DNA of 64,000 bases from Lota lota. Its lineage: Eukaryota > Chordata > Actinopteri > Gadiformes > Lotidae. The position numbers and the translations under genes were made by a program. The notes beneath the pieces are model-generated. The model saw nothing but the letters and a program-made list of their open reading frames with translations, was not told the origin of the DNA and searched no databases. Positions 12,502-21,134 of the stretch are shown here, in pieces. Each line of letters begins with the position of its first letter. Positions within the stretch are counted from its first letter, which is position 1. Location of the stretch: the NCBI GenBank assembly GCA_026745465.1, contig JACYXH010000331.1, forward strand, positions 157,951 to 221,950, written 5' to 3'.

Positions 12502-13273
12502 ATGCCGTTAATCTACTGTGAGTATATCCTAAAACATAGTCATATCATTATACATATCAGGTCAATGGCACTGTGTAACTGTCTTATATTTGTTTGATAA
12601 AGTTGTACATTGTTAGGTGACAAAGAGGATACGGTTGGCGCTAAGAGGTATCCTGAGGATCACCGCACATGTATGTAGTAATCATCTACCCATATTATGC
12701 TATTCATTATCGTTTATACATGCATATACTATGTGACTGATTGGTTACCTGTTATGTGGTAGGTTTGTTTGATACGCCGTATGTGAGGAAGAATCAACGA
12801 GCTGATACCAAGGTGGCTAACTTTAAAACCAACGAGGGGGCGTCTACTAGCTGTGGTAAGCTAACAAAACATGTTTTATGTTTAATAAATGATAACTGCT
12901 GTTATACGATGCTATAACTATATGTGTTTTGTTCTAATGTGTTTTTCTATCGGTCTTATGCTCTTTTTTCATGCAGCTAAACAGTCCAGACCTCGGTATG
13001 TAAGAGGTATAAAAACAGGGACAGCTGTTTTAACAAATACATTACCTCCACCGATAGCCATCAGAAGCCGGGGATACGGACAGCTAACCGATGACACGAT
13101 CCAACAGATCCTAACACTAGTCGCTAGCAAACCCGTTGGAGCTGTCGAACCCTCGGTTCATGAAGTGGTACATGAGAAGACGGTAGACCATCAAGACGTG
13201 TCTCATTGTCTGACTGCAGCTCATGGTAAGCCTTTTTACTGTAAAACTATTCACTATTCCGCTAGATAAAACA

Positions 13274-13307
<34 letters not shown>

Positions 13308-13962
13308 TCCCTTGTTTCGACCAGATAACGATTACACAGGCCATGGTGGAGCTCATCTGAACTCCCAGCCCGAACTGTGGACGGACGAAGAAATCAAATT
13401 CTGGGATGCCAACGACTTTGGAGAGGACCAACCCCCGAGGACGGACGACGATAGCAGATTCTGGGGTGACGAATTTGGAGCAGACTGGACATCTGCACCT
13501 ACAGCGCCCCCTAGCGTCATAAATGCAGTTACCTCGGAGGGACAGGCTCACCAGGGGCCAGCGATTACCCACAACAACAACAACTCTGTTGTGCATTCTG
13601 TCCAAGAAGCTACACGGCCTCAAGAAAACAGGTCAGAGCAATGCAACTTGGACCATGCTAGGCTGAAGTCTTTATATGACATACGGGGAAAGACGGTGAA
13701 TGGTTTACTTGCTACTGTTGACATACAGGGAAAGACGGTGAATGGTTTACTTGCTACTGTTGACACCCTGGTAAAGAAGGTGAATGTTTTAAGTGATCGT
13801 GCTGATATACAGGCACGGATGATGCATCATCGTTATAGCAAGGGTGTGCATGTGGCTAAAACTGTGCGTGACCATAACGCCACTATTGAGGGTCTGATGG
13901 TAATCATCCAAGGCATGCAGAAAAACATTGCAAAAAACATAATGCTTAAGAGACTCATGTGA
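12502..13962 (+). CDS. Five-exon Maverick accessory gene, function unknown
   Basis: Spliced gene with exons 12502-12517, 12617-12670, 12763-12855, 12977-13225 and 13325-13962. Donors are GTGAGT, GTATGT, GTAAGC, GTAAGC and acceptors TTGTTAG, GTGGTAG, CATGCAG, GACCAG. Every intron is phase 1 and 92-121 bases long, and the exons sum to 1,050 bases, i.e. 349 codons plus stop. The product starts MPLIYC, has a basic middle (SRPRYVRGIKTG), two acidic segments each with an FW pair (EIKFWDANDFGED and DDSRFWGDEFG), then a predicted coiled coil. Within the coil a 42-bp unit encoding DIRGKTVNGLLATV is tandemly duplicated (13678-13719 and 13720-13761), with a third divergent copy after it. No signal peptide or membrane span. 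It is not one of the core Polinton proteins and I do not recognise it; the coiled coil and FW motifs suggest protein-protein contacts. Confidence 0.75.
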
Positions 13963-14227
13963 ATAGGCATCAGGTCTGATACAGATGCATTTTGAAATAC
14001 ATTGCTGTGGATTAAAAATATCTGTTTTTTAACTTTTGGTACAGCTTTTTTCTTTTTTCTATGGCGTTTTCTTTTTATTAAATAGTTTTTAAAATAATAT
14101 TATTGGTGTTGTTGAATTTTTTATTTATTTTTTATTTTTTGGGGGGTTGGTTGTGCCGGCATGCGTTACATATAGACGGTTTATTATATAATTATATATA
14201 TATATTATAAATAACTATAAATACACA
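13963..14227. other. AT-rich spacer before polB
   Basis: Contains T-rich stretches and a dense TATATA tract (14183-14213) followed by CTATAAATACACA directly before the polymerase ATG. It may hold both the 3' end of the upstream gene and the polB promoter. Confidence 0.4.
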
Positions 14228-17200
14228 ATGAGCCCCAGAAAAAGAAAATTCAAATCTGTAGACGGCAACCCCGAGAAGAGATGTAAACGCAGTGTACCTG
14301 AGTCTAGTGATGTTTTTGAGAATGGAAACATTATGGATGCGTGTCTTGAGGAGATGCTGCGTAGTTTTGATTGTGATCCCCAACAGGATCATAGGCTTTG
14401 CGACCATGATTCGGTACTCCCATCCGATCAGCTATATGCGTCTGTTTTTAAAAGGATGGAGGGGTATATGCGTAGGGCTCAAGAGTCTATAACCAAAACT
14501 GACCAGAGAAGCCGTCATATAGAGCGTATGGATGGTCCAACGTATGCCGACAGCTGTGCTAATGGTGATAGTGTCGACGATGGTACTGACGTGGTGGTGG
14601 CCACGAGGGGTGTAGAGCAGGATCCAAAACAGGTTGGATGTAGGTCTGATGATGATGATGATGATGATGTGCATGCTATGTCTGATGTAAATGAGGATGT
14701 ATTTATACAGACTGGCGGTGTTCTCTCCGATGAGGGGTCTAGAGATGAGACACGTACACGATCATTCCCCTACTTTAATGGTTTTGAGGTTAGACAGTCT
14801 GTAGATCTAAGAAGCATCCCTCTGGAAAATTTAGAAGAAGTGCCTAATTTTATCAGAGAGCGGCTGACAGATGTAATAACACGGTGCACTCAGAGTACTG
14901 ATAGTGGAAGCGTTTTAAACGTCACCCTGCGGGGTCCGTCACTGGCCAGTGATGTACAGGCTGTACTCACGGTTGGGGACGATTACGATGCTGATTTGTT
15001 TTTAGAACAGATATCCCAGGTCATACAGAGTAATGACACATGTTTGACAGACGATGCCTTAGAGTTTGTTATCACGTGTGCTCATAATAAAAGGGGGGGC
15101 ACCCGTCTCAAGCTAAAATCCATACCCTATGAGGAAATCATACGCAAGAAAAAACTAAGTCTCCACACACCCAACAACACACACAACAATCTGTGTTTCT
15201 CACTATGTTTAGCACATTTTCATACTGATGAGCTGACGGCTAAAGTGGGGTCAGCGTCTGAACAGGCTAAAATGGCATATGCCCTAGAATTACACACAGC
15301 CCTAGGTTATGACCCCCGTCATCAGGTTGGTTTTTCTGATGTATCCAATTTTGAGAAGCATATAGATGCAAAAATATTGATATTTCATCACAATGCTACT
15401 TTCAAGAAGCTAGACTTGTTTCAGACCCGTCCTGAACAGCACACAAAAACAATCTGGCTGTACCTACATGACAACCACTACCATCTCATAGAAAACAAGA
15501 CTGCTTTCTTCGGTGCACAACATGTGTGTGAATATTGTTACAAAACATGTCAGTCAGTTCAAATGCACAAATGTTCATTGTACTGCAATGTCTGCTTGAC
15601 AGTATGTAACGGGCGAGGAGGCAGTACGATAAAGTGTAAGGATTGTTGTCGTATTTGTCATTCAAAGCACTGTTATGACACTCACAAACAAAAGTCAGCA
15701 GCATACGGCATAGTACCCTGTAACCAGGCCAAGTATTGCGACAAGTGTTGTAGACAGTATCTTGTAGCCCGTAGTAAGACTACTGATGATGGCCCTGCCC
15801 ATCGGTGTTGTACAGAAAAGTGCAAGCATTGTGGTGAAGATCTAATCAGTGATACAGATCATGAGTGCTACATTCAGCCTCTTACTTCTGAAGCCCCAAA
15901 AAGTAATTACATTTTTTATGATTTTGAGACACGCTATCATGAGGATAGACACGAAGCACACTTTGTGTCAGCTATGTCGTTTGAGGGGCAGAAGTGGTAT
16001 GCTAGTGGTGTAGATTGTGTTGCAAAGTTTGTCAAGCGCTATAGAACAAAACGATACAAATATCATACGTTCATAGCACACAATGCATCTGGATTTGACA
16101 GCTACATCATGTTGGATTATTTCACCAAACAGGGTATTAAGCCCTTACTGACCATGCGAGGCAGTAGAGTTATCCTAATGATTGATAAGACATACCAGCA
16201 GAGATGGATCGACTCGTTTAGCTTTCTCCCTATGAGTCTGGCTAAAACGCCGTCTGCTCTTGGTTTTGATGACGTGGTAAAAGGCTATTTTCCACATAAA
16301 TTCAACACCAGGGAGCATGAGTTCTACATAGGTTCTTACCATGATGCCTCGTATTATGGTTTTGACACAATGACTTCTGATGATAAGGTTAAATTCATCA
16401 CATGGTACAGAACAGTGTGTCACCGTACCTTCAACTTCCAGAAGGAGTTGCGTCGTTACGGGGTCAACGACGTGGTGATTCTGCGCAAAGCATGTGGAAT
16501 CTACCGAGAGAGTTTCATGGCATGTGCAGAAGCTGATCCTTTTGCATACACCACTCTGGCATCAGCGTGTATGGCAGTATACAAAACATCGTTTTTACCA
16601 GAGAACACATTGGCATTGACATACGATGGCGTCTATGTGAAACAGCACAAGACGTACTCTAATGTATCCATACAGTGGCTAGAATATCTGTCCCATATCC
16701 ATAAACTGGAGATTCATCATGCTCTCAATCAGGGTGAAGTTCAATATGGCCCCTTCTTCCTAGATGGATATGCCCCGAGCACACACACGGCCTATGAGTT
16801 TGCAGGATGTTTCTATCACGGATGTGAACAATGTTACCAATCGGCTCATGTTAACCCTGTCACAAAGATCACCTATGGTGAGATGAGAAGACAATTTACG
16901 TTTAAAGTCTCTGCCCTCAAAAGAGATCATGACTTAAGTGTTGTTGTCATCTGGGAATGTGAGTGGCGTAGACAGAAAAAAGTTGATGCTGAGCTGCAGA
17001 CATTTTTGTCGACTCTGAAGCTCCAGAGTAGGATCGATCCACGTGATTCTCTCTATGGGGGGCGCACAAACGCCATCAAGTTGTACCACAAGATTGAGCC
17101 TGGTGAGAAAATACGTTACTATGAGTTCACATCTCTCTACCCTACTGTGCAGGCCCGCTGTCCTTATCCTGTAGGGCATCCTGAAATCATCTTCAGAGAC

Positions 17201-18400
17201 TTTGAGTCCATTGACAAATATTTTGGTATTGTTAAATATACTGTGTTGCCCCCTAGAGGTCTATACCACCCTGTTCTACCATACAGATGCAACGGGAAGT
17301 TGATGTTCCCCCTCTGTCGCACATGTACAGACAATCTAAACCAGACTAGCGAATGCCATCACAGCTGTGATGAGAGGGCATTGACTGGCACGTGGGTGTC
17401 TTTCGAGCTGCAGAAGGCTGTTGAAAAGGGGTATCTGATAACACAGATGCACGAGGTGTGGCATTACCCTAAACAGTCGGATGATTTGTTTAAAGGCTAT
17501 GTCAAAACGTTTCTAAAGTGTAAGCAGGAGGCTTCAGGATACCCCAGCACAGTGGACACTGAGGCGAAACGTCAGGTGTATGTGGCAAACTACTATGCAA
17601 AGGAAGGCATTCGGTTAGATCCGGGCAACATGATCGTAAACAAAGCCATGCGTAGTTGTAACAAGCTAATTCTGAACAGTTTGTGGGGTCGCTTTTCGTT
17701 GCGCACAGATCTACCGACATGTGAGTTAATTTCTGAGCCTGAAAGGTTTACCCAGCTAATGTTCAGCGACAGCTACCATGTCAGTCACTTTTGCTTCATC
17801 TCTGATGACATCGCTATGGTGCAGTGGAAACACAAAGATGCACGACTCTCTAGGGCTCGAGATGTTAACGTGGTTGTGGGGGCTGTGACTACAGCCCACG
17901 CTAGGCTTATGCTATACGATCTTCTAGAAAAACTGCAAGAGCGTGTCCTTTACTGTGACACAGACAGTATCATTTTTGTTTCTGGCAGGGGTGAAGCGGT
18001 GCCTCCTACAGGCCCATACCTGGGGGACTTGACTGATGAGCTAAACGATGGGGAAGTGTTTGACACTGAGCAGGAAGATTACATCACAGAGTATGTTTCT
18101 ACAGGTCCTAAATGCTATGCATACCACACACATCAGAACAAGACAGCCATCAAATGCAAGGGTGTTACTTTAAATGCTAAAAATGCTGAAGTTGTCACCC
18201 AACAGACACTCACGAGTTTAGTACACGGTTTTGTGACACATCAGCCTATGGACAGAGAGATTATCACCAAAGTAGATACCATACAGAGGGATAAGAAGAG
18301 GCTCCAGCTTAAAAACGCCACAGTGATTAAACGCCTTCGTGTGGTTTACAACAAGCGCAGGGTCTTTGATGATTATACCACACTTCCTTATGGCTACTAG
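14228..18400 (+). CDS. polB: Protein-primed family B DNA polymerase of the Maverick
   Basis: Uninterrupted 1,390-residue frame. Residues 1-430 are an acidic, poorly conserved N-terminal region. About 433-545 is a Cys/His-rich zinc-binding block (CEYCYKTC, CNVC, CKDCCRIC, CDKCC, CKHCG). The proofreading exonuclease follows: Exo I DFE at D565/E567, Exo II NASGFD at N619/D624, Exo III YGVND at Y744/D748. The polymerase has motif A EFTSLYP around residue 966, motif B KLILNSLWG at 1146-1154 and motif C YCDTDS with D1244/D1246. Length and domain order fit Polinton pPolB, which copies the linear genome from a terminal protein. Oddity: motif A has Glu (GAG at 17123-17125) where B-family polymerases have a metal-binding Asp. 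The stop overlaps the start of the ATPase by 11 bases. Confidence 0.95.
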   Translation: MSPRKRKFKSVDGNPEKRCKRSVPESSDVFENGNIMDACLEEMLRSFDCDPQQDHRLCDHDSVLPSDQLYASVFKRMEGYMRRAQESITKTDQRSRHIERMDGPTYADSCANGDSVDDGTDVVVATRGVEQDPKQVGCRSDDDDDDDVHAMSDVNEDVFIQTGGVLSDEGSRDETRTRSFPYFNGFEVRQSVDLRSIPLENLEEVPNFIRERLTDVITRCTQSTDSGSVLNVTLRGPSLASDVQAVLTVGDDYDADLFLEQISQVIQSNDTCLTDDALEFVITCAHNKRGGTRLKLKSIPYEEIIRKKKLSLHTPNNTHNNLCFSLCLAHFHTDELTAKVGSASEQAKMAYALELHTALGYDPRHQVGFSDVSNFEKHIDAKILIFHHNATFKKLDLFQTRPEQHTKTIWLYLHDNHYHLIENKTAFFGAQHVCEYCYKTCQSVQMHKCSLYCNVCLTVCNGRGGSTIKCKDCCRICHSKHCYDTHKQKSAAYGIVPCNQAKYCDKCCRQYLVARSKTTDDGPAHRCCTEKCKHCGEDLISDTDHECYIQPLTSEAPKSNYIFYDFETRYHEDRHEAHFVSAMSFEGQKWYASGVDCVAKFVKRYRTKRYKYHTFIAHNASGFDSYIMLDYFTKQGIKPLLTMRGSRVILMIDKTYQQRWIDSFSFLPMSLAKTPSALGFDDVVKGYFPHKFNTREHEFYIGSYHDASYYGFDTMTSDDKVKFITWYRTVCHRTFNFQKELRRYGVNDVVILRKACGIYRESFMACAEADPFAYTTLASACMAVYKTSFLPENTLALTYDGVYVKQHKTYSNVSIQWLEYLSHIHKLEIHHALNQGEVQYGPFFLDGYAPSTHTAYEFAGCFYHGCEQCYQSAHVNPVTKITYGEMRRQFTFKVSALKRDHDLSVVVIWECEWRRQKKVDAELQTFLSTLKLQSRIDPRDSLYGGRTNAIKLYHKIEPGEKIRYYEFTSLYPTVQARCPYPVGHPEIIFRDFESIDKYFGIVKYTVLPPRGLYHPVLPYRCNGKLMFPLCRTCTDNLNQTSECHHSCDERALTGTWVSFELQKAVEKGYLITQMHEVWHYPKQSDDLFKGYVKTFLKCKQEASGYPSTVDTEAKRQVYVANYYAKEGIRLDPGNMIVNKAMRSCNKLILNSLWGRFSLRTDLPTCELISEPERFTQLMFSDSYHVSHFCFISDDIAMVQWKHKDARLSRARDVNVVVGAVTTAHARLMLYDLLEKLQERVLYCDTDSIIFVSGRGEAVPPTGPYLGDLTDELNDGEVFDTEQEDYITEYVSTGPKCYAYHTHQNKTAIKCKGVTLNAKNAEVVTQQTLTSLVHGFVTHQPMDREIITKVDTIQRDKKRLQLKNATVIKRLRVVYNKRRVFDDYTTLPYGY

Positions 18401-19070
18401 ACAGAAGAAGGGAGAGGGTGAAATGTTTGACCCCCGGCTTCAGCATCCATTCAGCATGGTGGTATCAGGTCCCTCAAACAGTGGAAAGACCTACTTTGTC
18501 AAAACCGTGATCGAAAACGCAGATCGGATATTTTCAGAAAAGATTGACCGTATAGTCTACATTTATTCATGTTGGCAACCTATGTATGACGAATTGTTAA
18601 AAATAAGGGTCATTCACTTTGTGGAGGGGATCCCCGCATCTCTATGCGATGATACACTCTTGCCTCCTCATATGAGAAATCTTCTCATTATTGATGACTT
18701 GATGAATGATGCTAGCAATAATTTAGAGGTTCAACATGTTTTTACCAAATATGTACACCATCGTAACCTAAGCTGTATGTATCTGGTACAGAATTTATTC
18801 ATGCAAGGTAAAGCTAGTAGAACAATAAGTTTAAACACAAATTACATGGTATTGTTTAAAAACCCACGTGACAAACATCAGATTTTGTTAATAGCTAGGC
18901 AGATGTTTCCTTGTAAGACAAAGTATTTTGTGGAGTCCTTTAACGATGCTACTTGTTTACCTTATGGCTATTTGTTAGTTGACTTTAAAGCCAAGACACC
19001 TGACCACATGAGGCTTAGAACAGCTATTTTATCGGACCGACAAGTTGTCTACACCCAGCCGTTAAAGTGA
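18390..19070 (+). CDS. FtsK/HerA-type genome-packaging ATPase
   Basis: 226 residues from ATG 18390, chosen because it gives a Walker A near the N terminus and overlaps the polB stop (ATGGCTACTAG). An in-frame start 17 codons upstream exists but lies inside polB. Walker A is GPSNSGKT (residues 27-34); Walker B is LLIIDD with acidic residues D102/D103. Size matches the A32-like packaging ATPases of Polintons and adintoviruses, which pump DNA into preformed capsids. The frame is intact. It follows polB in the same orientation and was probably co-expressed with it. Confidence 0.9.
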   Translation: MATRQKKGEGEMFDPRLQHPFSMVVSGPSNSGKTYFVKTVIENADRIFSEKIDRIVYIYSCWQPMYDELLKIRVIHFVEGIPASLCDDTLLPPHMRNLLIIDDLMNDASNNLEVQHVFTKYVHHRNLSCMYLVQNLFMQGKASRTISLNTNYMVLFKNPRDKHQILLIARQMFPCKTKYFVESFNDATCLPYGYLLVDFKAKTPDHMRLRTAILSDRQVVYTQPLK

Positions 19071-19083
19071 TTAGCTATAAACA

Positions 19084-19416
19084 ATGTTGTCACGCATAAC
19101 CAGAAACAGTGACCGTCTGAAGCTGTAATATAAAGCACCGCCAGCTCTACGGAAAGTTATTCTACGTACAGCCAACGATGATTTTATCAAAGCTCTGTGT
19201 GAAATAGCTTTGAACATTTTACAAGGCCGGATACCGTTGTCCCCCCGTATGCACAAAAGACTGCAGAAACAAAAAAAGGACATCAGGCTGCTGGCTAGTA
19301 AGAAGGTGTTGATCTCTAAAAAGAAAAGACTTATTAATCAGACCGGGGTTTTTTTGTTGCCATTGTTGGGTGTTGCAATACCCTTGATTACCAGCCTTTT
19401 CTCAAGAGGTGGTTAA
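19084..19416 (+). pseudogene. Small basic Maverick protein with one nonsense codon
   Basis: A 110-codon frame from ATG 19084 (MLSRITRNSDRLKL) to the stop at 19414-19416, broken only by a TAA at 19126-19128. After the stop comes a basic region (HKRLQKQKKDIRLL, SKKVLISKKKR) and a hydrophobic, glycine-containing C terminus (VFLLPLLGVAIPLITSLF). A basic helix followed by a hydrophobic tail is the pattern of a conserved small protein found in this position in fish Mavericks and adintoviruses, sometimes compared to adenovirus core protein X; that comparison is from memory. A shorter protein could start at ATG 19210. It sits 13 bases after the ATPase stop. Confidence 0.6.
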
Positions 19417-19424
19417 CCTCTCTT

Positions 19425-20258
19425 ATGATTATGGAGCATACACAGAAGATGTATCTAGTTCCTCAGCATCAACTAGATGCCTTAAAGCATACCAGCCAGC
19501 GCGCTTCTGTTAGACAGACTGCTGAAAATGAATTGGATAAACCTATGGAGACGGTGTTGAACATACCGGATGATGATCTGCATGAAAAAGCCAAAAAGTA
19601 TGGGGCTGTTCTACAACGTTATTTACCAATGGTAAAACAAGGGGAACAGGAGAAAGGGGGTTTGACTCTATCACTGTCTGATGAGGGGGGAGGGGGTCAT
19701 GCCGACCATACAGAGGACCGTGTTGACGGAGATGGTGCTGATCATATTTTTGATGACGTGTTGAAACATATTCCCCCAAAAAGCAAGAGAAACGCTGTGT
19801 ATATATTGGAATCCTTGAAGAAGTCTAAAGATGTATCGTGGACCAACAGGGGTGAAATTGTAATAAAAGGAGAGACTATAAAGGGGTCTCACTTGTATGA
19901 TTTGTTAAAGAATGTTACGGCCCCCTACACTATTTTAGACTCTGCCAGACCCCGTGGATGGAATGCTTTTTTAAAATCTTTAGCCTCTATAAATGTACCA
20001 ACAACCTCTATACCTAGTAAACGACTAAGACAGATTATTAGCCTGTATAAGAACAACCCTGTATTGGATAGTGTTGATGCATCAGAATCAGGGGTGTCTA
20101 TCCTAGGCAGTAGGTATGGCGCTACACCTGAGATAAGGGTTAGGGTTGAACAATCAAAGTCTGTATCAAGAAAAAGAAGAAAGAGGAGTATACTTAAGGA
20201 AACGGGGCCCCCTTTTAGCTCCCCTAATCAGCAAATGAGTGAATGGCTGAATTTTTGA
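19425..20258 (+). CDS. Conserved Maverick protein of unknown function
   Basis: 277 residues from ATG 19425 (a second ATG at 19431 is possible), beginning 8 bases after the preceding stop. The N-terminal 70 residues (YLVPQHQLDAL ... VLQRYLPMV) are helical and charged. The middle is acidic. Residues about 105-200 contain SWTNRGEIVIKGETIKGSHLYDLL and RGWNAFLKSLASINVP, an arrangement I remember from uncharacterised proteins encoded next to the packaging and capsid genes of animal Polintons. The C terminus is basic (SRKRRKRS), a likely nuclear localisation signal. A virion or DNA-binding role is inferred only from context. The frame is intact and it is the last plus-strand gene of the element. Confidence 0.7.
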   Translation: MIMEHTQKMYLVPQHQLDALKHTSQRASVRQTAENELDKPMETVLNIPDDDLHEKAKKYGAVLQRYLPMVKQGEQEKGGLTLSLSDEGGGGHADHTEDRVDGDGADHIFDDVLKHIPPKSKRNAVYILESLKKSKDVSWTNRGEIVIKGETIKGSHLYDLLKNVTAPYTILDSARPRGWNAFLKSLASINVPTTSIPSKRLRQIISLYKNNPVLDSVDASESGVSILGSRYGATPEIRVRVEQSKSVSRKRRKRSILKETGPPFSSPNQQMSEWLNF

Positions 20259-20393
20259 TTTAAAGTTTTAATTTTTGGTTTTTTATATTGGTATGTGTTT
20301 TTTATTATTATTTATTATTATATCATTGGCTGTATATTAAGGTGTTTTTTATTACTATTATTATGTCATTGGATGTAATGTGTTTCATGCTTG

Positions 20394-20399
20394 AATAAA
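20394..20399 (+). terminator. Poly(A) signal of the plus-strand block
   Basis: AATAAA 136 bases after the last plus-strand stop, in an AT-rich spacer. Confidence 0.6.
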
Positions 20400-20437
20400 A
20401 TCAAATAACCACAATATTTGCCTGTCTACCTTGTCTT

Positions 20438-20443
20438 TTTATT
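20438..20443 (-). terminator. Poly(A) signal of the minus-strand block
   Basis: AATAAA on the minus strand, about 20 bases after the protease stop. Together with the plus-strand signal at 20394 it marks where the two convergent blocks meet. Confidence 0.6.
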
Positions 20444-20463
20444 TTCAAAATACATGCTACATA

Positions 20464-20976
20464 TTACACACTGCGACACGACTGGACACACTTAAAATGA
20501 TGTTCATTACAAACATCAGATTGTATCCGATTAACAAAGTCATATACCATTTTATCATTATGGGGTCGATTATCGTCATACAGGCTCAAATACGTCTGGT
20601 AGGATACATCTCTTTGCATATTAAACAAGAAAAATACACAATGTTGTCCACATGCTGTACTTAGATGATCCTGAACCTGTTGTGCAGAATAAATTACATC
20701 GCTACAGTTATGTTTAAGAAACAGGTGTATGGCTACAGGAAACTCCGAGTATGTAGGTGGGTTGCCATAGGAGTCAAAAAATTATCCATGTCTTTGGGCT
20801 GTAATGTATATAGCCAGCCAATGTGCACCATCTAAATATGACGGATCGGTATTAACCACCAACATAGCAGGTAACTGATGAACGGCTCTAGGCAGGTGGT
20901 TGCTCGCCACGACACCCAGAAAAGAAGCCTTGTGGGCAATCTTCAGACCAACAGCTGTTAGCTCGATAGTATTCAT
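20464..20976 (-). pseudogene. Adenain-like cysteine protease with one nonsense codon
   Basis: A 171-codon frame on the minus strand from ATG 20976 (MNTIELTAVGLKIAHK) to TAA 20466-20464. The catalytic His is in GAHWLAIY and the nucleophilic Cys in the STACGQHCVFF motif, the arrangement of adenovirus endopeptidase and the Polinton maturation protease. The frame is interrupted by a TAA at 20784-20782, between the His motif and FFDSYGNPP; the rest continues in the same frame without other damage. The protease normally cleaves capsid precursors. It starts 11 bases after the capsid stop, so the two genes were probably expressed from the same late block. Confidence 0.82.
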
Positions 20977-20987
20977 TACAACCGTTT

Positions 20988-21134
20988 TTAGTAAAAGTCC
21001 AGTAACACCTGCCGTCTGTTCGATATTTCTATAATAGAGTCATAGACTGCGTAACAAATTAAATTGACGGTTATAGGCAGAGCTCTGCTGAATCGTACTT
21101 CAAGCCTTACATTGCCTGTTCTGACAAGCGAGAC
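20988..21134 (-). pseudogene. Major capsid protein, C-terminal part beyond the hAT
   Basis: Minus-strand frame ending at TAA 20990-20988. The last 46 residues contain RTGNVRLEVRF and the run around YAVYDSIIEI, the conserved C-terminal strands of the Polinton double-jelly-roll capsid protein. The frame meets the hAT at 21135. The upstream part of the gene is at 24351-25519. The 8-bp duplication AGCGAGAC (21127-21134) marks this side of the insertion. Confidence 0.85.
21127..21134 (+). repeat. Target-site duplication of the hAT, left copy
   Basis: AGCGAGAC, identical to 24351-24358. Eight bases is the standard hAT duplication length. Confidence 0.9.
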
